A stretch of 64,000 nucleotides of DNA, from positions 35,193 to 99,192 of the forward strand of contig SSNU01000170.1 of assembly GCA_012064415.1 (NCBI GenBank), written 5' to 3'. A program made the position numbers and the translations under genes. Each line of letters starts with the position of its first letter. Within the stretch, counting starts at the first letter, position 1. Shown here one piece after another: positions 1 to 9,500 of the stretch. Under the pieces are notes generated by a model. It had not been told where the DNA came from. It did not search any database and saw only the letters and a program-made list of their open reading frames with translations. Origin of the DNA: Gyrodactylus bullatarudis. Its lineage: Eukaryota; Platyhelminthes; Monogenea; Gyrodactylidea; Gyrodactylidae.

Positions 1-1472
1 GAATCAAAATCCGTTCCAGTCATTTGTAGAGTAATACTCTGAACAGGAGCTACATCAGATATCCAAACTTGGTGGGGTAATTCGATGCCACATCCTCGCC
101 AACGCTTCATCTGAATTTTCAATGTAATACTAAGCATGCTCTGAAGTTCTAAGGCCTTTCTCCAATAAGCATCAGGTATTTTGGTCCATTTGGGCTCATC
201 TATGGTTATTTGGTTGAGATTACGATTTTTAGGAATTTCTAGATTCCAGTCTATTGAGCCAAGATTATTCTGAACAGATGTACCATCCAGATTAGGAATT
301 TCAATCTGTATGATATCCATTTGTTCGTTTATTTCAGTAAAATCATTCTTGAAAATAAAATTTTATTGTACTTATTGCTTTAGGGGATGAGTGAATTTCT
401 CTTACCTTGACCAAAATGATAGTTGTAAGAGGACATGCATAAACCAAGCGAAGAAGCATTGCCCCAGTGAGTTGAGTTATAGATAACTCTAGAGTATTTA
501 GATTTGGGAAAAGTATGTGCATATCACAGAGAGGATTCCAGACGAACTGAGATGGAGCTCCAGTAAGCCAGGCCACTTCGTCTAAATACCAAAAATTATT
601 TATATTTTGGTTCAAATTTTCTTCGGCATTTTGTCCCCTTGGGTTGGCATTTCCTTCAAATCTTTTTGTGATATTTACCAAATTGAGGTGGGCTAGTCTC
701 TGACCAAGATTCTAGAAATAATAAGTTTAAAAGATGATCTTTCGCTAAATCATTCTTGCAGGATCATGCAGATTCATGCTGGTTTTACCTCAGCCAATAG
801 AGAAATCAGATTTCTTGCATCAAAAAGAGATAAAAGTAAATTTGACAATTGAATCGTATGAGCATTATTCAAGTTTTGAATAACATTTTCTATAGTTGCT
901 AGCATATGGCCACCGGAGCCATATATAAGCCCATTTTGTTCATCAATTTCTGAGTGAAAATTGAGTCTAAAAATATGTATGGATGGAAATAGAAAATTTG
1001 TTTTTCCTTCAAGTGGGTATGAAAATTCTTTATAAACACTCTCGAAATGACAGCTTTTACTGCGCTGATATTTCTTATTATCAGTAGATTTGGTATATTT
1101 GGAGCGAGATTCTCTCATATCGGATTTTTCATTATGGTAATTATGGGAGTGTGATTCTAGATAACTACCCAAGAGATAGAGAACGCGATTTAACATGTAA
1201 AAGTCGTTAGTTTCGGCAAAGTTTATCTCCTTGAGGTAACATCCTATGTACAGGAGGCATTTGGAAAATCTTTGAGTTTTGGTGTCGTATTGAACTCGAG
1301 ATACCTTCGAGCTTATTGTTGGCTGATAAGAAAGTTTTTTCCACAATCTGGAGGTACAAAATCCATTCAACCAGTGTTTACATACAAGTGAGCATGAACT
1401 ACGGTCAATCCAGGAAAGGTAGAGAAAAATCTCTTCTAGAATATTATGTGGAATTCTATTCCAAGTGTTCAT
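1..1472 (-). CDS. F-box protein, LRR-like C-terminal part (3' end outside window)
   Basis: Exons read 1472..789, 711..406 and 347..1, all joined in phase 0, and the frame is still open at the window edge. Residues 5-50 form an F-box (start MNTWNRIPHNILEEIFLYLS, then a Cys-Leu-Val-Cys-Lys-His-Trp core and a Leu-Trp-Lys-Lys end), the segment that binds Skp1 in SCF ubiquitin ligases. The rest has scattered Leu/Ile-rich stretches such as LNTLELSITQLTG that look like degenerate leucine-rich repeats, the usual substrate-binding part. The ATG at 1472 fits because the F-box follows at once, as in many FBXL proteins. Introns are 77 and 58 nt with GT-AG ends. It is divergently arranged with the EGF gene. 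The exact FBXL type and substrate cannot be told. Confidence 0.8.
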
Positions 1473-1785
1473 GAGCAGTGCAAATTTTGCAGAATTAAGG
1501 CATTTAGTGGATAAATGTTATAAAGGTGCAAAGTCTTACCAGCTTAAACAAAGAATTTTCTCAACTGAGACTCAATATAAGTTTATCTTTGTTTTATTGC
1601 AATTCTCATAAAAAGTTTAATTTTCAAAATTAAATTTTGTTTTCAAGTTTAACAACTGCACCAATAAAAGTCCTAGAATCGATAAAAGGTCATTCTTTAT
1701 AAGTATCATAATAAGGGTGTATTCAACCGTTAATTTTTAATGAATATAAATATGGTTGGTATTGTACAACGAATATTTTCACCAA
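1473..1785. promoter_or_regulatory. Intergenic region between divergent F-box and EGF genes
   Basis: A 313-bp AT-rich gap between the two start codons, so both promoters must lie here or overlap it. A TATAAATATGG stretch near 1745 lies about 40 bp before the EGF start and could be its TATA box. No other motif was recognised. Confidence 0.4.
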
Positions 1786-2190
1786 ATGTCTATTAAATCT
1801 ACTGCATTTTTACTTTTAATCACCGTCTCAATTCTGCAAGGGTATGGTATTTTGTTATTAATTTAATCAAGAGAACCTTCTGGACCAGATGAAATTTACT
1901 CTGATCGATGTGCGTCAATAAACACTCAAAACATATGCGAAAACTATCAACAATGTGCTGTTGTTATCCTTAGATGGCCTGATGATATTGAAATTGTGAT
2001 GTCATGCACATGTGAACCAGGGTATGCTGGAACATTTTGTGAAGAAAAACTTGAGAAGGAGCTATCTAAACCTCACGAAACAGATCTTCTACATGTTATT
2101 AAAAATACAAATCAATCTGTAGTGGGAATGCAACTCATAACAACTAGAGCTGACTGGACCCATTATGAAATACCTGAAGATCAAGAATAA
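1786..2190 (+). CDS. Small secreted EGF-domain protein
   Basis: Two exons, 1786..1841 and 1872..2190, give 124 residues. The first exon encodes a signal peptide (MSIKSTAFLLLITVSILQ) with cleavage likely near the following Gly. Residues about 30-70 contain six cysteines in EGF spacing, ending Cys-Thr-Cys-Glu-Pro-Gly-Tyr-Ala-Gly-Thr-Phe-Cys, the typical last loop of an EGF module. A polar tail of about 50 residues without cysteine or membrane segment follows, so it should be a small secreted ligand-like or matrix protein. The intron is only 30 nt (or 27 nt with the next GT/AG pair, also in frame). It is required to join the signal peptide to the EGF frame. AATAAA signals follow the stop. The specific orthologue is not recognised. 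Confidence 0.75.
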
Positions 2191-2490
2191 GAAAAAACTC
2201 AATAAATTTTCTTGTTTTTATTCTTTATTTCAAGATCAACAAGACATAAATTGAATTAAACACTCGCAATAAATGACCTAGATTTTTGCAAAACATATTG
2301 ATAAAGCGATAAATCAATAACGCATGGTATTACAAGTCTATTGATCACAATCATAATATCTGTTATTAGGAATTTCATTTTGGTGAAAAAAATTTGGTTA
2401 AATAGTGTAATTTCAAATTTCATTGTAATTTACCATTTTTAAAAAGCATTGGTTGTAAAGTAGTAAATTCGATTGAATAAAAGAGAAGGA

Positions 2491-3291
2491 ATGTTTAAAA
2501 TTGTATTTTTAATCTTATTAATGCTGATGGATTTGAAATCTTGTTATTTACGCCATCGAGTACTCAAAATAGTGAACTTGAATAGGAAAAATTATTTCAG
2601 TGTGTTATACAATATGACCATACCTGAAATAGACTATTCATTTGGCCGGAATATTCACGGCAAATGTCAGAATGACAGAATCATCAAGATTCCTTGGGAT
2701 AAACTCAAGAAAAAATACTCAAGTTTATATAGTATCCAAATTGATAAGGAACTGAGTGATCTTCATAAATCCTTTAGATTACTTTCAAGGAGCAATTACA
2801 TTTTGAATTCATTGATAGTTGAAGATGAGGAAATATTTCTGTTCTTATCAATATTATTAAATTATAGTTTAGACTATTTTCAATGCACGAAGATATTTTG
2901 TGGCAACAAGTCCAGTTATATCAATTTATGCATCGTTGGTATAGGAAATCTTTGGGAGAAATATCTTAGAACAAATGATTTTGTGGATTATGTCAATTAC
3001 AATAGAATGCAATTTTGGAAAGGGGATATCCTCAAAATGCTAAACCCACTAACTAATGAATTCCACAAAAGTCATACTATCAATATGGATTCTGTTCATA
3101 TAGAAACTTTAGATTTGAACGCTAATATGAGAAATCTGAGTCTGATAAAGAGGGCGTTAGACGAAAAATTTAGGTACATCATCTGCTCAGAGAATAAGAG
3201 TATTTGTACATTGAGTGAATCAATGTATCCAAAACTTGGAAAATCTATATCAGTATTAGTCCTTCAAGTCAATAATCCTGACTCAAGATGA
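2491..3291 (+). CDS. Unknown secreted protein, 266 aa
   Basis: A single uninterrupted frame. I chose the ATG at 2491 because the codon 18 nt upstream that also opens the frame is TTG, and because a hydrophobic leader (MFKIVFLILLMLMDLKSC) starts exactly there. The mature part has several N-glycosylation sequons (NMT, NYS, NKS, NLS) and about seven cysteines, and no second membrane span. Secretion is therefore the best guess. I recognise no family; the sequence is rich in Leu, Ile, Asn and Ser. An AATAAA lies about 30 bp after the stop. It is convergent with the rhodanese gene. Confidence 0.6.
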   Translation: MFKIVFLILLMLMDLKSCYLRHRVLKIVNLNRKNYFSVLYNMTIPEIDYSFGRNIHGKCQNDRIIKIPWDKLKKKYSSLYSIQIDKELSDLHKSFRLLSRSNYILNSLIVEDEEIFLFLSILLNYSLDYFQCTKIFCGNKSSYINLCIVGIGNLWEKYLRTNDFVDYVNYNRMQFWKGDILKMLNPLTNEFHKSHTINMDSVHIETLDLNANMRNLSLIKRALDEKFRYIICSENKSICTLSESMYPKLGKSISVLVLQVNNPDSR

Positions 3292-3625
3292 TAATCAATT
3301 GTAAACCCATTCAGAAAAAATAAATATTTGAAAGATTAAGCTAACGGATTAAAAGTTAAAAGAGATAGTTTTTAAAATAAATTAAAAATTACTCACATGC
3401 TTAATTCAAGTTCTTCATTAATGTCTAGATAAATGAATAGACAAATATAATTGAAAGAGAAATAATAGAGAGTAATCATATAGAATACACTTTAAATATG
3501 CAAGTTGATGGTTATATACAGATGTATTTATTTGTGCAAAGATCTTTTATAACAAACTATTTTTGAATCCTTGAATGTTTCTCTGATCCTAGAAAAAATC
3601 TGGGTCTATTTTTGTGCAGTAGTCA
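3292..3625. other. Intergenic, nothing recognised
   Basis: AT-rich spacer between two convergent genes. It holds the AATAAA signal of the upstream gene and no ORF or repeat that I can support. Confidence 0.5.
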
Positions 3626-4126
3626 TCATTTTTCGGAGGTTGACCATTCTTTGAAGCCATTTTGAATATATTTTGACTTTTTATATCCTAGATTATGAGC
3701 GATTTCACAAGCTGCTGAACTAGATACATCTTGATGACCATAAAAAACTATATTTTCGTCATTCCCAGTAGGCTTTTCCACGCCGTAAGTATTTTTGAAT
3801 TCTGCCGGAGTCAATTCTAAAGCTTTCTTTAAATTTGCTAATGGGATGTTGATGGCTCCTGGAATTAAAGATGTTTTCACAACATCTTCTTCATTTCGGA
3901 CATCAATAAGCTTCACTTTAGTGTTGATGGCCATATTATCGAATTGACTCTTGGACAAAGCTGTAATGGTCACCCATGATTGTTTGGGGTTAGCTTTACT
4001 TGGTCGAAGAAGAGCACTTGACGTCGATAACAGATTATCTAGGAATTATTTTTATGTCTTACTTGGCATAATTCGAATAGAACTTAATTTGACGATTATA
4101 TTGCTGATATTACTTATCCGATTCAT
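3626..4126 (-). CDS. Mitochondrial rhodanese-like protein (TSTD3/HSP67B2 type), active-site Cys lost
   Basis: Exons 4126..4063 and 4038..3626 give 158 residues. The domain (about residues 45-155) reads LIDVRNEEDV, then IPGAINIPL, then an ALEL-PAEF-YGV segment and a final NGFKEWS, matching single-domain rhodaneses of the TSTD3/HSP67B2 type. The active-site loop, normally Cys-x-x-Gly-x-Arg-Ser, reads Gly-His-Gln-Asp-Val-Ser-Ser, so both the sulfur-carrying Cys and the loop Arg are gone and sulfurtransferase activity is unlikely. The first 45 residues are Arg/Ser/Leu-rich with no acidic residue (MNRISNISNIIVKL start), as expected for a mitochondrial presequence. They depend on removing a 24-nt intron (4039-4062). 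Without it the only start would be the Met inside the domain, which would cut off its first strand. It shares a 113-bp promoter region with mS29. Confidence 0.75.
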
Positions 4127-4239
4127 AGTTACTATAAGGAGTCTTTAACTATTCAAATTCTTGACTTCCCTTAAACAATTATTTTTCAGACAAATTAATA
4201 ATTCAGTGTTACGTTGAAAGGCTGATTCAAATTTTTTAA
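4127..4239. promoter_or_regulatory. Putative bidirectional promoter, rhodanese / mS29
   Basis: Only 113 bp separate the two divergent start codons, and both products appear mitochondrial. No TATA box is convincing. Shared control is inferred from the spacing alone. Confidence 0.4.
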
Positions 4240-5403
4240 ATGATGATAAGCTTTTTCAGACGATTTTCCGTAGCAAAGATATCATATCCTCAAACTAGTA
4301 GGATAAATGAATCAGATAAATTAGATAGATCATGCATCTCCAAGTTTAAAAATGTCGATAGAAATAGTTTCAAAGTGTTCCACTCTCCTTTCCTTCATCG
4401 AGATCACAATCGTATTCTTGATTTATTTGGAGACCATTCTTATATGATCCGTAAACAATTTATTGAAGCAGTAGAAATAGTTGAAGACATTGAAAAGATC
4501 CAGAAGCAAATGACAAACAAAATTGTTCCAAAGATCCTTTTTCATGGAGAACCTGGCTGTGGAATTTCAACCATTCTTAGTTCTCTTAACGAACATTTGA
4601 GCTCAAAAAACCACCTTGTTTTCTCTTTCTCCTGGATGGAAGGATATCTTAAACGAGTTGGTGATCTATCCTTGTCAAATGAAATTCATCATGAGAAAAA
4701 TCCTCACATTTCAGGAGAAATTTTCGATTTTCCTGAAAGAAGTGCGGCTTGGCTTAAGTCTTTTGTTGAAATGAACAAAAAAATACTAGAAAGAGAGAAT
4801 CCAGTTCTCTCTACAGATGTTGTCTGGTCGGCAAAAGAAAATTCCCCACGTGGATCATCCTGGCTTGAAATGATCGAATTTTGTTCGACTCGTATTAAAT
4901 TTTCTACAGATTGCATTGGAATTCTTTTGCGTGAGGCAAGATATTTCTCATCAAAGAGTGAATCTGCACCACCATTTAGTCTTGTCCTTGACGGAATAAA
5001 TGCCATGTGGTGTCGTGGGACAATTCTCAAAGATACAAAGGGCAACAAATTAGGTGTTGATCGAATAGCTCTATTCATGCATTTAAAAAGAGCTCTGAAA
5101 GCAGATTGGTCAAAGGGTATTATTATAGCTGCACCAAATCAACGAGCAGCTTGGTTCACAGATCGTGAGGCTTTCGATCCAGGTTATATGCTGACTAAAC
5201 CCGGTTTTGAAGCAATGAATCCTTTTATACCCATTAAAGTTGAAAATATGACAGACGAAGAGTTCAATCAAATGCTTCGCTTTTACTCAGAAAACAAATG
5301 GCTTTCGCGAGACGTTTCCTATACCGACACTGGACGTAAAGAAATTGAAGCTTTATCGGAAAAGAATTTTAAAGAACTATTTAAGGTTGTTTCAGAATAC
5401 TAA
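4240..5403 (+). CDS. DAP3: Mitochondrial small ribosomal subunit protein mS29 (DAP3)
   Basis: An intronless frame of 387 residues, close to the roughly 400 usual for DAP3/mS29, the GTP-binding protein of the mitochondrial small ribosomal subunit head. Order of landmarks: Arg/Phe-rich presequence MMISFFRRFSVAKISYPQ; P-loop segment ILFHGEPGCGIST (residues about 99-111); Walker B-like FSLVLDGINAMW (about 246-257), matching the family's VDGINALW; then PGFEAMNPFIPI and a Tyr-x-Glu-Asn-x-Trp-Leu element near the end, all DAP3 hallmarks. Oddity: the Walker A lysine (Gly-Lys-Thr in other animals) is Ile-Ser-Thr here, so nucleotide binding may be altered or lost. The double ATG start begins directly at the presequence. 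Confidence 0.93.
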   Translation: MMISFFRRFSVAKISYPQTSRINESDKLDRSCISKFKNVDRNSFKVFHSPFLHRDHNRILDLFGDHSYMIRKQFIEAVEIVEDIEKIQKQMTNKIVPKILFHGEPGCGISTILSSLNEHLSSKNHLVFSFSWMEGYLKRVGDLSLSNEIHHEKNPHISGEIFDFPERSAAWLKSFVEMNKKILERENPVLSTDVVWSAKENSPRGSSWLEMIEFCSTRIKFSTDCIGILLREARYFSSKSESAPPFSLVLDGINAMWCRGTILKDTKGNKLGVDRIALFMHLKRALKADWSKGIIIAAPNQRAAWFTDREAFDPGYMLTKPGFEAMNPFIPIKVENMTDEEFNQMLRFYSENKWLSRDVSYTDTGRKEIEALSEKNFKELFKVVSEY

Positions 5404-6515
5404 AGAGATTTGTAATAATTTTCAAAAAGTATAAACTAATTTTTTAAAATCTTTTAGTTGATCAAAAGTTGTCTCTCTAAAGTTACATAACACGCTCTAC
5501 TCTATAGAAACAATGAATATTGAACAATTTGATTCAGATTATCTTTTGATTTGAATCTAATAAAATAGGATTTTCCGCTAGATTCTCCCGTTTTATAATC
5601 TTAAAAATTGAACTTGCCTACTTTCGAGTAATCCTCTTCATAATCTAATATATTGGATTTGATATTTGGAATTCTTCTTTTTTCGATGACTTTCTGGTTT
5701 TCTTTCCAGATTCCTGCTAAACGTTCAAATTCTTGTTAGGAGGTTTAAAAATAAGAAATTATAATTTTAGGTAGTATTATTTCTTCTGTAAAAATATTGG
5801 TTACAACAGTTAAGGATATTTTTCTTTGAAAATTAAAAAAAACAAATGTTAATGTAGGCAGATGTTACAGGGTGGCCATTGTCCCCTTTGAAACAAATAT
5901 TATTCTTTCTTCTTAAGTTCTACAATCAGTTAAATAAAAATTATAATTTTAATATCATTAGGGAATTGAAAACCACAAAAAAGTGTTGTTTGAAATGATA
6001 ATAATGTAAATTTTATAAGTAATTAATAAATAAGAATTTATTTTTTTTCTTCTCATCAACAAATATTGAGAAGACCACGTGGAGGATTTTTTTTCTGACG
6101 CTTTTACCGAGATAAAATCTCCATAATTTTAATTTTACACAATTCATTCTTAATGTTTGGCCAAGATTTCTTTTCTTCAAAAAATAGGTAATCTTCATCA
6201 TTCATAGTATGAAATCAAAAATATCAAGAAAATTTTATGAAATAAGTAATCCGCACAGCCCATCTAGCATTTTAACATTTTTAAGTGACAATACTTGAAG
6301 TTTAACAAGGGGTGGGAATTATCTGTATAATATTTTTACACTTCTTGACACGAAACTTTGAGTAATTTGATTGCAAAAAAAGATATTATCTGGTTAAATT
6401 TCATCCGTACTACGAGATAATTTTGTCATTAAATCTTTGTTCAAAATTAATAAAATAATTTAATTATTTACAAGCAGGAATCTCTCAAATAGCATAAGGT
6501 TTATCTGTCTAAATC
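5404..6515. other. Intergenic, nothing recognised
   Basis: About 1.1 kb between the end of mS29 and the stop codon of the PPP1R16 gene. It is AT-rich with homopolymer runs. The only open frame (near 6013-6201) is low-complexity Lys/Asn/Phe and looks like chance. It must hold the 3' untranslated regions of both convergent genes. Confidence 0.5.
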
Positions 6516-9500
6516 CTACATTATAATACAACATTTTCCACTTTGAGCAATACGCCGTTTCTCGTCAATATTATCTTCATAGCCATACGGAATTCGACCA
6601 GAGCCACTACGATTCTTCATATTTGAATTTAATGGTTTCGGGGTAGCATAATCCACAACTTTTCCAGGTGGAGGTGGTTGACGGGGGAAGTTCATAGAGC
6701 CATTCATGTTATACGCATTATATTGTGAAGGGATTGGACTGCGTAGGGAATCACTTCCTCCGTATACTGGTCTTGGTCCGGGGTGCGAGGGGTTCATACT
6801 ACTAGAGTTTGAGGTAATTTTATTCGGAGGCCGATAGACAAACTCTTGAGAATCATCAAAGTTGGGATCTTTACGATTAGTTGAAGGATTTCGATCATCA
6901 CGATATGCAGAAATTACTGGATTTCTCGGATTAGATGGATTTGGATCCTTCTTTGGGATAAGACCATCAATACTAGTCCGAATTTGAGGAGAGGACGCCG
7001 CGTAATTCTAGAAAAAATAACAAATTAATTCAAAGCAATAATTATTTTCACGGTTCGTCTATGAGCTTTTCTAGTTTATATGGGTTGAGAATTATTAACA
7101 AGTTTAACGCAATGATCTACTTAATCTTACGGTGATAATTTCTAATTTAAGAATTATTTAAAATCCCTAGTCTTTAAACAAGCTCATTACAATAAACGTA
7201 AATAAAAAATAACCCACTGGTTTGATTTATAATGATAAACTTACACTTCTATGACCGCCAGGTGGCAGTGCTGGAGGTTCATGGTAATTCGAACTGTTGT
7301 TGTTCACTTGAGGTTGGGAAATTAATTTCTTAGCAGGTTTGTTAACATTCGTGGAAGTTGGGTTATTCTGGTCATTGGAAGTAACAGAAATATGATTTGA
7401 ATTATTGCTGTGAGGATTTGAATCATTGATACCAGAATACCGATTACCATTTGACAGAGTATTCTCTGGCCTATCGAGAGAGTTTGCCTTTGAAAAGCCA
7501 TTCACATCAACTAGTAGGCTAGGGTTTGTCAACTCTTTTGGATGAACAGGAAGACCTTTCTCTTGGAATATGTTGCCCTCTTCGCGGGCTTCTTTCCAGC
7601 TCAATGCCTTCTTTTCGCGCATACTTGTTCTTCGAATTGAAGAGCTAGAGAAAATTTATTGAAAAATCAGAAAATTTTCATCATTTTTACAATGAAAAAA
7701 TCTATCAATAATGCAATGTTTTAAATAATAAGAAGTAAAAGGACAAGACCTTTTTTAACTTTCTCAAGATGAATTCTAGATCAGACATTACAACATCCTT
7801 TAAATCTAGTTTGCTATCTTGAGAAAAAAATACTGTTCTTTCTCATTGAAAAGAGAATTCAAACTCTTCAAACTATTTCCGGGGATCATCTCTCAAGAAA
7901 TACCCATCTATATATGTCGAAATAAAAACAAAATGTCAATTATGATGTTTTTCTTGAAAGATGATGCTTGAGATTGTCAGTTAAAAAATTTCATGTTGAT
8001 AGCCTTGTTTGGAAACATAAACTAGCCCATTATGATTACAAACTAACCCTCTGGGATTATTGCTGCTTCTCCGACGAATGAGACCCTTAGACTTTTCAGA
8101 TCCCTTGGTAGTGTTTAATAGCTGGTTGTTAATTTTCATTCTCTCAATGTCTCGTTTAAGTTCAATAAGTCTCTGCAATAGTTCATCATCTTGGCACAAA
8201 CTAAAGACTGTCTCGCCATTGGTTGTTTTACCATCAATGTCAGCCCCATAATGACACAAGACAGTAATCACTTCCAGCTATAAAATAATTCAACATAAAA
8301 TTTCCAACTTTGAAAAAAAATACAACTAACATGACTCCAGTAGGCAGCAATATGAATGGCCTTCCAGCCATCCTTGTCAAGGACATCAATGTTGGCCCCG
8401 TGGTCCATAAGATTTGAGACAACATCAGCATAACCACAACTAGCCGCTATATGTATCTGGAATGAAATTCAATCAATAGTCATATTCTAAAATAGTTTCA
8501 TATCAGAGGAAAACAATCCAAATCATTTAGAAACTTAATTCGAACGATGGAAATAAAAATAAAGGATATTGCGTATGTCTTGTAAAGATACCTTGATAAA
8601 AAAATTGAATTAACGTTGGTTAGATTGAAGCGTAATAAGTGGCAATAAGATTTATTTGAGCGAGAATTCACTTCTTTCTAAAGAATTGCATTTCTCATAA
8701 GTAAATAATAACACTATGGATATCTAGATCTTAGTAAAATTTTATGTTTGTATCAAAATTTAATTCTCAACAATGTTGTACAATAAAGTAATTTTAATTT
8801 GGTTTTTACATTGTGAGAGATAAGATGGCAAATTAAAGAACTTGAGTACTACCCTCTACTGCTAAATTGATGAAGGATTCTGACATTGAAAAGATGGAAT
8901 TGGAAAATTTTATCATTAAAAATAAAGATCAAGTATGCATCAAATCTTGTTGAAATTTTAACAAGTCCCATAGAATAATAAAAATCTATATTCCTAAATA
9001 TTCCTTTTGATGGTGTGTTGAACAGGATATCAACAAGTCTGGAATAAATAAATAAATCAAACTTTTCATCAAGAATAAAGTGAGACTGATTAGCAAACTG
9101 AAAGAGAGAGAAAAAAACAAAACAACGTTGCTTTCTTGTATGTATATGTAATGTATTTTTAGTCTAATTGGAATGTCAGATTTGTATTAATCTCAAGGCA
9201 TAAATAAATATATATTTAGTGCATACGAGCATTTGGAGAAAAATGTTATGAAATTTTCATGAATAATTCATGAGTATCGTAGTATAATATAACCACGTTC
9301 CTTCATACGTACATGTATAAAAAACATAATCTGTAAAAACTTCAAAACGAAACGTATATATATATTTATGTAGTAGATACATAGAATGTAGACATTGTGA
9401 ATTGAAAAAAAGGTGTCAGTACTTTACTTAAGAGAGATAGAGTTAAAATTGACAAGTTGGACGAATGAGGAAAAAATCAATACGATGAAATTCCACACAA

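Noticed and set aside
3951..4148. Plus-strand frame of 65 codons
   Set aside because: Overlaps the rhodanese 5' exons in antisense; no start context and no family features.
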